From assembly GCA_045047085.1 (NCBI GenBank), contig JASFYT010000055.1, forward strand, positions 1-64,000: a stretch of DNA of 64,000 nucleotides, given 5' to 3'. Positions 33,008-42,718 of the stretch are shown here, piece after piece. The first letter of the stretch is position 1, and the number at the start of each line of letters is the position of its first letter. Below the pieces are notes generated by a model. It was not told the DNA's origin and did not search any database. It was given only the letters and a program-made list of their open reading frames with translations. The translations under genes and the position numbers were made by a program. The stretch comes from GCA-2401155 sp045047085. Its GTDB lineage: Bacteria > Pseudomonadota > Alphaproteobacteria > Rhizobiales > Rhizobiaceae.

Positions 33008-35761
33008 TTACGCCGCTTTTTTCCTGGAGTTGTTTTGTTCTTCAACCAGCTTTTTCACGCTGACGAAATCGATTTTACCTGATCCAAGAATGGGTATATC
33101 GGTGACCCGAACTTCTGCCGGGATCATCAAATCCTGTGTGCCATTGGCTTTGGCGTAATCCAGAAAGTCGCGGCGGGTGGCTCCTTTGGTGTCGGTTAAC
33201 ATAACCAGTTTTTCGCCCTTTTTTGGATCAGGAATTGCTGCCACAGCGCAAAGCTGGTTTGGCCAAACTTTGCCCGCGAGCGCCTCAACTGCAGCAAGAG
33301 AAATCATCTCTCCGCCGATTTTGGCAAAGCGTTTGGCGCGCCCTCGAATGGTGATGAAACCTTCATCATCAATCGTCACGATGTCGCCGGTATCATGCCA
33401 ACCATCTTCCAACGGCTCCAGAATGCCGGGGTTTTCGGCGCGATAATATCCAAGCATGACATTTGGTCCACGAACGAAAAGGCGTCCACCTTCTTCGATG
33501 CCGGGGATGGGTTCGAGCCTTGCTTCCATGCCTGGCATGATTTTTCCAACCGTATTGGGTTTTGAAGACATGGGGGTATTAATCGAAATGATTGGCGCTG
33601 TTTCTGTGACGCCGTAACCTTCCAGAATTCGCAGTCCGAATTTATTCATATAGGTTGTACGTGTTGTAGCCTTGACTGGTTCGGCGCCTGCAAAACAATA
33701 GCGGATCGAACGGAAATCATAAGGATGAGAAGTCCGCGCATAACCTGTGAGGAAAGTGTCCGTGCCGAAAATAATTGTGGCATTGGACGCATAAACCAAT
33801 TCCGGAACGATGCGGTAATGGAGCGGCGAGGGGTAGAAATATACAGGTACGCCGCGAGTTAGTGGTAATATCGTACCCGTGGTCAGGCCAAAGGAATGGA
33901 ACAGCGGCAGCACGTTGAACACTTTATCGCCGGAGTGGAAATCGATGCGCGAAGCTGCCTGAGCAGCGTTTGCCAATATGTTGCGATGGCTGAGCACCAC
34001 GCCTTTTGGTGTGCCTTCTGAACCAGAAGTGAAGAGGATCACTGCCGGATCATCGGCCTTGCGCTGAACGCACGGTTTGGTCCTGCGCCACAGGCCTAAC
34101 AGCTTATCCATGAAGTTGATGGTTTCGCGAATATCGTCCATCCAGACGATATCAACCACGTCACTGATGTCTTCAATGACCGCTTCAAGTTTGCCTTGCT
34201 CGACAAAAGCACGGGAGGTGAGAATTGTTTTTGTATTTGTGGCAATGCAGGCGGATTTGATATTTGTTGCACCGGCCGAGAAATTGATCATGGCAGGAAC
34301 CTTGCCCGCCGAAATGATGCCCAGCATTGTAACGATCGATCCATTGGCGTTAGGCAGCATGATGCCTAAAGTCTCTTCTTTAGGGAATGTTTTCTGGATT
34401 TTTTTGCCGATGACAGCAACGCCTGTGAGCAATTTACCGTAGGAGAGCTTGCCAGTGATAGGGTCTTCCACGGCAAGTTTTTTCATACCCAGATCTTGAG
34501 CTGTAACAATGATTTGTTCCAACAGGGTAGAGTTTGTATTGGTGGTGTCGAACACCAGCTTGGACATGATCTGATAAAGGCTAGCGCCGGCTGCTGTGCG
34601 GCGTGCGCGGCCTTTCAGTTCATCGGGTACTGAGAGTTTTACAGGTTCCAGAATGGTGACCTTTACCTTCGGGAAAAGCCTGCGTCGTACATGACTTGAA
34701 GTTAGCCTTGAGAAATAACTTTTTTCCAAACCGTCAATGCGGATAGGTACGACCATTGAACCGGTCTTATCAGCAACCATGGCGGCGCCATCATAGACTT
34801 TCATCAGGGCGCCGGTAACCGTGATGCGGCCTTCCGGAAAGATTACCAAGGAATTTCCTGCTTGAACGGATTTGATCAGGGTGCGGGTAGCCATGGGCCT
34901 TGCAGGATCTAGTGGCAGGAAGTTACAGAATTTCAGGAACGGCCTCACCCACCATGCCTGTGCAATGTTGTAATCGACCGCAAAAACTGGTTCTTCCTCG
35001 GTCAGGGCAATTGCCAATGCGCCATCAAGAAAACTCACATGATTGAGGGCAAGGATAGGGGCCTTGCCAGCTTTTTCCAGATTCTCAAGGCCTTCAACTT
35101 CGAGGCCGTGAAAGGCGCGAAACAGAATGGAAACGAAATCGCGGATGGGATTAGTTGGCAGGTGTTTCATCATAAAATAGGCGGCAATCAGATTGATCAG
35201 AGCGAGGGCTGCAAGCAATTGAAATATAGATACGCCTGCTGCCTGCAAAGCTGCAACTCCGCCACCGCCAACGGTCATGAACGTGGCGGTTAAAACATTT
35301 ACGCCTGCTACCACGCGGGCGCGGCGATCTTCCGCTGCCCATGTCTGAATGGCGGTGAAGGTGGGGACAACAAGGAACGCTCCGGCGATTGCCATACCTG
35401 CCAGATCAATGGCAATGCGAATGGTGTTATCGCGGGCAAAATACTCGCTGAATGTGGTAGCAATAGTGGTGAATTCAACAGAGGAAATGCTCCATGCGAG
35501 ATCAAGACCAAATAGGGCCATAAGGAATGTACCAACTGGCGCGGGAAGTAAAACAACCCGGCCGGCAGACATCCATGCAGCACAGGCTGAACCCACTCCC
35601 ATGGCGATGGCAAAAACTGCGAGGTATGATGTGACAATAATTTCGCTACCGCCCAGAACTTCTTTGACCAGCGTGGGTAAAAGGGAAAGCACGATGGCAC
35701 CGATGAGCCAGAACCATGAGACCATGATGCTGGTAATCCAGATGCGTTTTTCGTTGCGCAA
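33008..35761 (-). CDS. aas: Acyl-ACP synthetase/2-acyl-GPE acyltransferase fusion, N-terminally shortened
   Basis: 917 residues in three parts: six membrane segments (residues 1-210) resembling the second half of an MFS/LplT-type lysophospholipid flippase; a PlsC-type acyltransferase (NHVSFLDG near 245, FPEGR near 307); and an AMP-dependent acyl synthetase (LFTSGSEGTPKGVVLSHRN near 575, GYGVTE near 695, WHDTGD near 765). It would reacylate lysophospholipids in the inner membrane. Full rhizobial homologues carry a complete 12-segment MFS part. Homology-like codons run upstream of the TTG at 35761 to the pspA stop, and no SD is seen, so a 5' deletion is likely. The remaining domains look intact. 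Confidence 0.85.
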   Translation of the reverse strand: MRNEKRIWITSIMVSWFWLIGAIVLSLLPTLVKEVLGGSEIIVTSYLAVFAIAMGVGSACAAWMSAGRVVLLPAPVGTFLMALFGLDLAWSISSVEFTTIATTFSEYFARDNTIRIAIDLAGMAIAGAFLVVPTFTAIQTWAAEDRRARVVAGVNVLTATFMTVGGGGVAALQAAGVSIFQLLAALALINLIAAYFMMKHLPTNPIRDFVSILFRAFHGLEVEGLENLEKAGKAPILALNHVSFLDGALAIALTEEEPVFAVDYNIAQAWWVRPFLKFCNFLPLDPARPMATRTLIKSVQAGNSLVIFPEGRITVTGALMKVYDGAAMVADKTGSMVVPIRIDGLEKSYFSRLTSSHVRRRLFPKVKVTILEPVKLSVPDELKGRARRTAAGASLYQIMSKLVFDTTNTNSTLLEQIIVTAQDLGMKKLAVEDPITGKLSYGKLLTGVAVIGKKIQKTFPKEETLGIMLPNANGSIVTMLGIISAGKVPAMINFSAGATNIKSACIATNTKTILTSRAFVEQGKLEAVIEDISDVVDIVWMDDIRETINFMDKLLGLWRRTKPCVQRKADDPAVILFTSGSEGTPKGVVLSHRNILANAAQAASRIDFHSGDKVFNVLPLFHSFGLTTGTILPLTRGVPVYFYPSPLHYRIVPELVYASNATIIFGTDTFLTGYARTSHPYDFRSIRYCFAGAEPVKATTRTTYMNKFGLRILEGYGVTETAPIISINTPMSSKPNTVGKIMPGMEARLEPIPGIEEGGRLFVRGPNVMLGYYRAENPGILEPLEDGWHDTGDIVTIDDEGFITIRGRAKRFAKIGGEMISLAAVEALAGKVWPNQLCAVAAIPDPKKGEKLVMLTDTKGATRRDFLDYAKANGTQDLMIPAEVRVTDIPILGSGKIDFVSVKKLVEEQNNSRKKAA

Positions 35762-35808
35762 TTCATTAACGAGACGCCATGAAGAACGGAAAATATTATA
35801 GTCAATCT

Positions 35809-36429
35809 TTAGATCAGGTGCAGCGCTGCCAGTTTTTTGATGACGCGTTCGGGGTCGCCGGATTGCTCCATTTCAGTGATGGCCGAAGCAGTGGTGTCTA
35901 TTTGTTGTTGGCGAATGCGTAGGCGCGACAAAGTTTCTTCTGCGTCCATCAGGGTGGATAACCCACTGCCGGTTGCCGCTTCGCGCAGGCGTTGGGCCTG
36001 GTCTGTGGCTGTAGCGATACGTTGGCCGCGCTTTAGTTCGCGTAGGCGTATTTCTGCGGAACGAACGATGGTCTTTAACCTATCGATCTCGGTGGTGAAT
36101 AATTTCTGCGCTTGTCTGGTGGCTTCGCATTCTGTTTCCAGAAGGGCGATGGTTTCTGCAGCCTCATGGGCAAGGTTCTTCTTGCCGTGCTCAAGTGCGG
36201 CGATGGTGCGTTGTTCAAGATCTTCGATGCGCGCCAGTATGCGTTTATGTTGAATGACTTCCTGCTCGTTTTGAGCAATGGCGATGCCGACGGCCTTGCG
36301 GGCTGATACAATGGCATTGCTGCAATCATTCATTTGTTGTTTCAAAATTGCTAGTGCGTGGCGATCTGTGAAGTCTTCTGCAGATTGATTGGCCACGCCA
36401 CGAAATAAAGTTACTATTTGCTTGAACAA
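35809..36429 (-). CDS. pspA: PspA/IM30 family membrane-stress protein
   Basis: A 206-residue, almost wholly alpha-helical coiled-coil protein beginning MFKQIVTLFRGVANQSAEDF, with DRHALAILKQQMNDCSNAI near residue 23, as in PspA/IM30. These proteins bind the inner membrane and stabilise it under stress. The start is a TTG at 36429 with GGAGA seven bases upstream. A 13-bp operator (36447-36459) sits just upstream, and two more copies lie toward the divergent TetR gene. It is followed after 47 bases by the shortened aas gene. Confidence 0.85.
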   Translation of the reverse strand: MFKQIVTLFRGVANQSAEDFTDRHALAILKQQMNDCSNAIVSARKAVGIAIAQNEQEVIQHKRILARIEDLEQRTIAALEHGKKNLAHEAAETIALLETECEATRQAQKLFTTEIDRLKTIVRSAEIRLRELKRGQRIATATDQAQRLREAATGSGLSTLMDAEETLSRLRIRQQQIDTTASAITEMEQSGDPERVIKKLAALHLI

Positions 36430-36446
36430 TTGATTTTCTCCATTTA

Positions 36447-36515
36447 TGAACGATGTTCACGAATAGATATATAGAAAAATGAACAATGTTCAAGATATAA
36501 AATGAACAATGTTCA
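36447..36515. promoter_or_regulatory. Three TetR-type operators TGAACRATGTTCA
   Basis: The 13-bp palindrome occurs as TGAACGATGTTCA (36447-36459) and twice as TGAACAATGTTCA (36480-36492, 36503-36515), all within the spacer between divergent pspA and tetR-like genes. Centres are 33 and 23 bp apart. They most likely bind the neighbouring TetR protein and control both directions. Confidence 0.8.
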
Positions 36516-36535
36516 AATTATAGGCATTTAGGTTA

Positions 36536-37132
36536 ATGACTGCTAAACGCGAAGCAAAACGAGAGGAGCTGAAACGGCGTCTCACCAAGGCTGCAACCGG
36601 ACGTATGGAAAGTGGCGGACTTGCCGGATTGCGCGCGCGCGACATTGCTGCGGATGCAGGATGTGCGCTGGGTGGGCTATATAATGTCTATCAAAGCCTG
36701 GATGATTTAATCCTGCATATCAATTCGGCTACTCTTGGCAGGTTGAATGCAGCGCTCCAACAGGCAGCGGCATATGCTGTAACTCCACAAGACAAATTAG
36801 TGGCGCTTGCGCGTGAATACCTGGCATTTGCTGTCGAGAACCGAAATCTGTGGCAAGCCCTGTTTGATCATAAAATGCCGGAGGGTGTAACCGTGCCAGA
36901 CTGGCATTTGGAGGAACATGCGGTTTTATTTAGCCATGTGGCGGGACCGGTGGCGATGATTAAACCCGAGCTGGACAATGTAGAGCTCAACGTCATGGCG
37001 CGAACGCTTTTTGCGGCTGTCCACGGAATTGTTTCTATTAGCCTGCGAGAGGGTTTTATTGCGGTCCCGCGCGAAGTATTGGATGTACAACTGACTGATT
37101 TTATTAAAACACTGGTCGCCGGGATGAAATAA
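36536..37132 (+). CDS. TetR/AcrR family transcriptional regulator
   Basis: A 198-residue regulator. The N-terminal HTH lies at about residues 10-57 (LKRRLTKAATGRMESGGLAGLRARDIAADAGCALGGLYNVYQSLDDLI), and the C-terminal ligand domain is TetR_C_33-like (LAREYLAFAVENRNLWQALFDHKMP near 90). Divergent from pspA-aas with three shared palindromes between, so autoregulation and repression of pspA-aas are expected. The ligand may be a lipid or acyl compound given the aas neighbour, but that is a guess. Confidence 0.9.
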   Translation: MTAKREAKREELKRRLTKAATGRMESGGLAGLRARDIAADAGCALGGLYNVYQSLDDLILHINSATLGRLNAALQQAAAYAVTPQDKLVALAREYLAFAVENRNLWQALFDHKMPEGVTVPDWHLEEHAVLFSHVAGPVAMIKPELDNVELNVMARTLFAAVHGIVSISLREGFIAVPREVLDVQLTDFIKTLVAGMK

Positions 37133-37234
37133 TTATTTATCCATAGCTTGACAATCTCTCATATTAACAGTGAATTGCGTTCAGAATATCTATAATTATT
37201 TTTGAAGAACGTTGGTTTGGAGAGGAGAGAGATT

Positions 37235-38260
37235 ATGAAAAAAATTGGTTTATCTATTGTTGGGGCCATGGCAGTGATGGCAGGGCTAACTGCATCAGCA
37301 CAGGCTGAAAAGCTGACACTATACTGTAGTGCGCAGGAGGATTGGTGCCAGTTAATGGCTCGTGGTTTTGAAAAGGCCAGTGGTATTGATGTGAATATGA
37401 CCCGTAAAAGTTCGGGTGAAACATTTGCACAGATTAAAGCAGAAGCTGCAAATCCCAAAGGTGATGTCTGGTGGGGCGGAACAGGTGATCCGCATTTGCA
37501 GGCAGCAGAAGAGGATCTAACAGCCCCTTACATTTCTCCGATGCGTGGTGAACTGCATCAGTGGGCTTTGAATCAGGCGGCATCTGCCAAGGACAGAACC
37601 ATTGGTATTTATTCCGGCGCGCTTGGCTATGGCTATAATACAGATTTGATGAAAGCCAACAATCTGGCGGCACCTGCTTGCTGGAAAGATTTGCTGAAGC
37701 CTGAATATAAAGGGCATGTGCAGATGGCTAATCCAAATTCATCGGGTACTGCCTATACGACGCTTGCAACAATTGTTCAGCTTTTTGGTGAAGAAGAAGG
37801 CTTCAACTTCATGAAGGGCCTGCATAAGAACGTCAACCAATATACCAAATCTGGCTCAGCACCGATTAAAGCTGCAGGACGTGGTGAAAATACCATTGGT
37901 ATCGTGTTCATGCATGATGCTGTGAAACAGGCGGTTTCCGGTTTCCCGATCAAGGTTGTAGCACCTTGCGAAGGTACAGGTTTTGAAATCGGTTCCATGT
38001 CAATCATCAAAGATGCCCGCAATCCAGATTCTGCGAAGAAGTTTTATGATTGGGCTCTAACTGCCGATGTTCAGTCTCGTGCATTGGAAGTGAAAGCGTT
38101 TCAGGTTCCATCAAACAAGAGCGCAAAGACTTCACCTTCAGCACCTGATATGTCTTCGATCAAACTGATCGATTATGATTTCACGAAATACGGTTCCAGT
38201 GCAGAGCGTAAGCGTCTGTTGAAAAAATGGGATGAAGACGTATCCACATTGCCGCAATAG
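37235..38260 (+). CDS. fbpA: Ferric-iron-type ABC transporter substrate-binding protein
   Basis: A 341-residue periplasmic protein with a signal peptide (MKKIGLSIVGAMAVMAGLTASAQA) and the AfuA/FbpA-type SBP fold: LTLYCSAQEDWCQLMARGFEKASGIDVN near residue 27, GDVWWGGTGDPH near 85, GALGYGYNTDLM near 130 and ANPNSSGTAYT near 170. The ATG at 37235 has a strong GGAGAGGAGAGA. First gene of a three-gene importer. The family imports Fe3+, but close relatives carry 2-aminoethylphosphonate or other anions, so the substrate is likely rather than certain. No Fur, Irr or RirA box was recognised upstream. Confidence 0.85.
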   Translation: MKKIGLSIVGAMAVMAGLTASAQAEKLTLYCSAQEDWCQLMARGFEKASGIDVNMTRKSSGETFAQIKAEAANPKGDVWWGGTGDPHLQAAEEDLTAPYISPMRGELHQWALNQAASAKDRTIGIYSGALGYGYNTDLMKANNLAAPACWKDLLKPEYKGHVQMANPNSSGTAYTTLATIVQLFGEEEGFNFMKGLHKNVNQYTKSGSAPIKAAGRGENTIGIVFMHDAVKQAVSGFPIKVVAPCEGTGFEIGSMSIIKDARNPDSAKKFYDWALTADVQSRALEVKAFQVPSNKSAKTSPSAPDMSSIKLIDYDFTKYGSSAERKRLLKKWDEDVSTLPQ

Positions 38261-38278
38261 AAATGATTTATTGCATCA

Positions 38279-40477
38279 ATGCGTAGCGTTACACTTAAAA
38301 AAACCACCTTCCCGACAGCACTTTTGTGGTTGATTGTCGGGTGGGTAGGGCTCTCACTCGTTCCTTGGTACGGGATTGAGGAATGGGATTTCAGCGGTTA
38401 TCCGTTTGATGCCGATTATGCTCCGGCTTTGTTCCTGCTGCTTAGCGGAAAAAAGCTTTGGCTTGCGCCACTCCTGCCGTTATTGGTGGTGCCGCTATTG
38501 GTGGTTCAACGACCAAAAACCGATCCACTCCATGCTAAAATCCTCATCATTTGTGGTGCGCTTGGCTTTGGCTGGCTGCTTGCACAGGGCTTTGCAATTG
38601 GGTTGCGTGGCTATCAGTTTGGTTGGCTTGAAGCGTTGCTGGGGCCGCTCGGCGATCGGCAGTTCGGCATGGGCTACGGCGCGATGCTGGTTGCAAGCGC
38701 CTTCCTGTTTATTTTCACTCAGGGAATTGCTGCACGCGGCGCGGTAAATGGTGATGTGTTTGTTGTGGGGGCGATTGCATTTGTGATTGCCATCGTCACG
38801 ATGTTTGTATTTTTCCCGATTGTTAATATGCTGGCTTCGGCATTTATTACGGAGGAAAGCACCTATTCGTTTGGTGTATTCTTTGAAAAATTTACAGATA
38901 AGCGGCTCTGGAGCCTTGGCTGTCTATCCGGTGCCAGATGTGGTGCCGCCTGGAATTCACTGATGTTGGCGATTTTGGTAGGGGCTTGTACCACCATCCT
39001 TGGGCTTGGGTTTGCGCTTGTTGTTACCCGTACAGGGTTTCGTTTTAAACAACCCCTGCGGGCATTGACGGTTTTACCTATCATCACACCACCTTTTGTT
39101 ATCGGCCTTGCATTGATTTTGATGTTTGGTCTTTCCGGTTCGGTGACCGTATTCGTCTCTGATCTTTTTGGTGTTGTTCCAACCCGGTGGATTTATGGAA
39201 TGCCGGGAGTCTTTATTGCACAATTATTGGCTTTCACTCCAATCGCGTTTCTTGTGCTGATCGGTGTTGTTGAAGGTGTTAGCCCTTCGATGGAGGAGGC
39301 GGCGCAAACGCTTCGCGCTAATCGTTGGCATACCTTTGTCACCATTTCATTGCCATTGATGCGCCCCGGTCTGGCCAATGCCTTTCTGCTTGGCTTTATC
39401 GAGAGCATGGCAGATTTTGGTAATCCGCTCGTGCTTGGCGGTAATTTTGACGTGCTCTCAACCGAGATTTTCTTTGCGATTGTTGGGGCGCAATATGATC
39501 AGGGCCGTGCTGCTATTTTGGCCATGGTGTTGCTGGTCTTTACGCTGAGTGCGTTTTACGCTCAACGATTCTGGCTTGGTAAAAAATCTTATACGACCAT
39601 GACCGGCAAGGGTGATTCCGGTGTGCATCCACATTTGCCGCGTAGGCTTTCCTTTCCGGTTTATACTATTGTGGGGCTTTGGACCCTCTTTATCGTGGTC
39701 ATCTATCTGATGATTGTCTACGGTAGTTTTGTTGAATTGTGGGGTGTAAAAAATGACCTTACTTTCAAACATTACCTGACAGCTTTTGCACTGGAATTCG
39801 GTGAAGATGGTGTCCTGTGGACGGGCTCTGCGTGGGATTCATTTTGGACTACGTTGCAAATTGCTGCAATTGCTGCGCCGCTTACCGCTGCAGTTGGATT
39901 GGTGACGGCCTATCTGTTGACCCGGCAAAATTTCGCCGGAAAGGATGCCTTTGAATTTGGCACAATGCTAAGCTTTGCAATTCCCGGCACAGTAATTGGC
40001 GTGAGCTATATTCTGGCGTTTAATGTTCCGCCGATTGAACTCACTGGAACCGGTGTTATTTTGGTAGTGAGTTTCATCTTCCGTAATATGCCGGTTGGGG
40101 TGAGGGCAGGGATTGCATCCATGTCGCAAATCGACAAAAGCCTGGATGAATCCTCATTGACCCTTGGAGCAAACTCCTGGCAGACATTTGTCAATGTCAT
40201 CTTACCGCTGCTACGCCCTGCTATCCTTGCAGCTCTTGTTTATAGCTTTGTGCGCGCAATGACTGCAATTTCGGCGGTGATTTTTCTCGTTAGTGCGCAG
40301 TATAATATGGCGACCAGTTATATTATCGGGCGAGTAGAGAATAATGATTACGGGCTGGCCATTGCTTATTCGACAACGTTGATTGTGGTCATGCTTATAG
40401 TTGTGGGGATACTGCAATATCTTGTCGGTCGCGTCGATATCGGTCGACGCATGAGCCAATCACGTACCAATGTCTGA
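38279..40477 (+). CDS. fbpB: Ferric-iron-type ABC transporter, two-domain permease
   Basis: A 732-residue inner-membrane protein with two BPD_transp_1 domains, typical of FbpB-type permeases, where one chain replaces two permeases. EAA-like coupling loops are visible as SPSMEEAAQTLRANRWHTFVTISLPLMRPG near residue 338 and DKSLDESSLTLGANSWQTFVNVILPLLRPA near 620. The N-terminus has an extra set of hydrophobic segments (residues 10-160). No clear SD precedes the ATG at 38279, so coupling to the upstream gene or another start is possible. It ends 10 bases before the preferred ATPase start. Confidence 0.9.
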   Translation: MRSVTLKKTTFPTALLWLIVGWVGLSLVPWYGIEEWDFSGYPFDADYAPALFLLLSGKKLWLAPLLPLLVVPLLVVQRPKTDPLHAKILIICGALGFGWLLAQGFAIGLRGYQFGWLEALLGPLGDRQFGMGYGAMLVASAFLFIFTQGIAARGAVNGDVFVVGAIAFVIAIVTMFVFFPIVNMLASAFITEESTYSFGVFFEKFTDKRLWSLGCLSGARCGAAWNSLMLAILVGACTTILGLGFALVVTRTGFRFKQPLRALTVLPIITPPFVIGLALILMFGLSGSVTVFVSDLFGVVPTRWIYGMPGVFIAQLLAFTPIAFLVLIGVVEGVSPSMEEAAQTLRANRWHTFVTISLPLMRPGLANAFLLGFIESMADFGNPLVLGGNFDVLSTEIFFAIVGAQYDQGRAAILAMVLLVFTLSAFYAQRFWLGKKSYTTMTGKGDSGVHPHLPRRLSFPVYTIVGLWTLFIVVIYLMIVYGSFVELWGVKNDLTFKHYLTAFALEFGEDGVLWTGSAWDSFWTTLQIAAIAAPLTAAVGLVTAYLLTRQNFAGKDAFEFGTMLSFAIPGTVIGVSYILAFNVPPIELTGTGVILVVSFIFRNMPVGVRAGIASMSQIDKSLDESSLTLGANSWQTFVNVILPLLRPAILAALVYSFVRAMTAISAVIFLVSAQYNMATSYIIGRVENNDYGLAIAYSTTLIVVMLIVVGILQYLVGRVDIGRRMSQSRTNV

Positions 40478-40487
40478 GGGGCAATCA

Positions 40488-41561
40488 ATGGAACGAAAAT
40501 CAAACAAAGCAGCCTCGGTATCCTTTGAGGGGATAACCAAAATATACGGAACCGATGTGAGGGCGGTGGATAACATATCGCTCGATATTGCCCAAGGCAC
40601 ATTGGTGACTTTGCTTGGCCCATCCGGCTGCGGTAAAACCACGACATTGCGTATGATCGCAGGTCTTGAAATGCCGACATCGGGACGGGTTTTAATTGGT
40701 GGTGAGAATGTCACAAAGCTTCCGGCTACGGACCGCGATGTGTCGATGGTTTTTCAATCCTATGCACTGTTTCCTCATATGACTGTGATGGAAAATGTAT
40801 CTTATGGGTTGAAATTTTCAGGCTTCAGTAAAACTGAAACGCGTGAGAAAGCACTTGCCGGTCTCGACCTTGTTGGGCTGGCCGATTATGGTCCACGGCT
40901 ACCGAGCGAACTTTCCGGTGGTCAACAACAACGTGTTGCAGTGGCTCGGGCTTTGGTGCTTGAACCACAGGTGTTGTTGTTTGATGAACCACTTTCCAAT
41001 CTTGATGCCAAGCTGCGCCGACAGGTGCGTGAAGAAATACGTGAAATTCAGCAAAACCTCGGTTTAACGGTGGTTTACGTTACCCATGATCAAGAGGAAG
41101 CTCTGGCGGTTTCTGACCGCATTATTGTGATGAACAATGCAACGATTGCCCAAGATGGCACGCCGCGTGAACTATACGAGCAGCCGGCAAGCATGTTCGT
41201 GGCGGACTTTATTGGTGAAGCAAATAATCTCTCATGTAAGATCACCGGAGTGAAGGGTGAGACCGCAAAAGTCTCGCTCGGTGCTTATAAGGTTCAACTT
41301 CCAGCCCGTGGGTTGGAAAAAGGCAACGCATTACTGGCGGTGCGGCCAAACCGGGTGCTGGTTGGAAAAGCTGGGGCAGCAAATTCGATCGCTGGCGAAC
41401 TCATTCGGTTGACCTATGTGGGCAACCATTTGGAGTTTACGGTCGCTACTGAATTTGGCGAGATATTTTCCATATCGAGTGAGGTAGACACCAAGCTCAA
41501 TATCGGCGACGCCGTGAGCATCACATTCGCCAAAAAAGGGCCCGTTTTGCTGAACAACTGA
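40488..41561 (+). CDS. fbpC: Ferric-iron-type ABC transporter ATPase
   Basis: A 357-residue ATPase: Walker A GPSGCGKTT near residue 46, Q-loop FQSYALFPHMT, signature LSGGQQQR near 145, Walker B LLFDEPLSNLD and H-loop VTHDQ. A TOBE-type regulatory domain follows from about residue 270. The start at 40488 has GAGGGG at the right distance; an ATG at 40470 overlaps the permease end and lies upstream of that SD. Completes the fbpABC set. Confidence 0.92.
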   Translation: MERKSNKAASVSFEGITKIYGTDVRAVDNISLDIAQGTLVTLLGPSGCGKTTTLRMIAGLEMPTSGRVLIGGENVTKLPATDRDVSMVFQSYALFPHMTVMENVSYGLKFSGFSKTETREKALAGLDLVGLADYGPRLPSELSGGQQQRVAVARALVLEPQVLLFDEPLSNLDAKLRRQVREEIREIQQNLGLTVVYVTHDQEEALAVSDRIIVMNNATIAQDGTPRELYEQPASMFVADFIGEANNLSCKITGVKGETAKVSLGAYKVQLPARGLEKGNALLAVRPNRVLVGKAGAANSIAGELIRLTYVGNHLEFTVATEFGEIFSISSEVDTKLNIGDAVSITFAKKGPVLLNN

Positions 41562-41722
41562 AGTTTCTCAGTTTAAGCCTTCGAAGAAACCATTGAAAAA
41601 TCCATATTGGTCTGGTTGTCCGGTTCTGAACGTTTATTTCGGGCAAAACTCAAGCATTTCTGCTTTCCTTTTGGGATAGTGGCGGCTATGCACGATAAAG
41701 TACACAACTGAACGGAATTTCT

Positions 41723-42718
41723 ATGTCTGAACCTATCTATGACGTACTGACAATCGGCAATGCAATTGCTGATATTCTCGCCCATGCCGAAGATGATTTC
41801 TTGGTGAATGAAAATATTACCAAAGGAGCAATGAACCTGATTGATGCGGAGCGTGCTGAGCATCTTTATAAAGTAATGGGCCCTGCGATTATTGCCTCTG
41901 GTGGCAGTGCTGGAAATACCGCTGCAGGGGTCGCAAGTCTCGGCGGCAAGGCTGCCTATTTCGGCAAGGTTTCGGACGATGAACTGGGCGCGGCCTTTAC
42001 CCATGATATGAAGGCAATCGGCGTTACCTATGATACCAAAATGCTGGATGGTACGCCGCCAACAGCGCGTTCGATAATTTTTACGACGCCAGATGGAGAG
42101 CGCAGCATGAACACCTATCTGGGTGCATGCGTGGAACTTAGCCCGACAGATATTGAAGAAGATAAGGTTGCGGCGGCGCAGATTACCTATTTCGAAGGTT
42201 ACCTCTGGGACCCGCCAAAAGCCAAAGACGCGATCAGGCTGGCTGCTGAGATTGCCCATAAAAATGGTCGCCAGGTTGCTATGACCCTGTCAGATTCTTT
42301 TTGCGTTGATCGATACCGCGATGAATTTTTGGAACTGATGACATCAGGAACGGTGGATATCGTGTTTGCCAATGAGTCTGAGTTGAAGTCGCTTTATCAA
42401 ACTTCATCCTATGAAAGTGGGCTGGATGCTATTCGTCAGGACTGCAAGCTTGCAGCGGTCACGCGGAGTGAGCAAGGTTCGACGGTTGTAACACGGAAAA
42501 ATACCACCCATGTGGATGCCCACCCGATTGAAAATCTGGTGGATTCAAATGGAGCGGGTGACGCTTACGCCGCTGGCTTTTTGTGGGGTTTGACCAATAC
42601 CCGTGATTTGAAAACCTGTGCCAAGATCGGTGGCATCGTTGCGTCGGAAGTTATTCAGCATCTGGGGCCGAGAGCGCAGGTAAATCTGAAAGAATTATTG
42701 GAACAATCGGGGCTTTAG
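41723..42718 (+). CDS. PfkB-family kinase (adenosine kinase-like)
   Basis: A 331-residue carbohydrate/nucleoside kinase. The start YDVLTIGNAIADI, the GGSAGNTAAGVASLGGKAAYFGKVSDDELG block near residue 58, and the C-terminal DSNGAGDAYAAGFLWGL with the catalytic Asp near 275 match the adenosine-kinase-like branch of PfkB found in Rhizobiales. Substrate is probably adenosine or a related nucleoside or sugar. The gene stands alone and converges on mutS, with a repeat element directly after its stop. Confidence 0.88.
   Translation: MSEPIYDVLTIGNAIADILAHAEDDFLVNENITKGAMNLIDAERAEHLYKVMGPAIIASGGSAGNTAAGVASLGGKAAYFGKVSDDELGAAFTHDMKAIGVTYDTKMLDGTPPTARSIIFTTPDGERSMNTYLGACVELSPTDIEEDKVAAAQITYFEGYLWDPPKAKDAIRLAAEIAHKNGRQVAMTLSDSFCVDRYRDEFLELMTSGTVDIVFANESELKSLYQTSSYESGLDAIRQDCKLAAVTRSEQGSTVVTRKNTTHVDAHPIENLVDSNGAGDAYAAGFLWGLTNTRDLKTCAKIGGIVASEVIQHLGPRAQVNLKELLEQSGL

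Noticed and set aside
32690..33082. 130-codon plus-strand open frame after the ami promoter
   Set aside because: It overlaps the 3' end of the aas-like gene in antisense, lacks an SD and shows no family-like pattern.
37133..37234. Iron-responsive operator (Fur, Irr or RirA type) before fbpA
   Set aside because: Only a TTGACA-like -35 element is visible; no convincing palindrome for any of these regulators.
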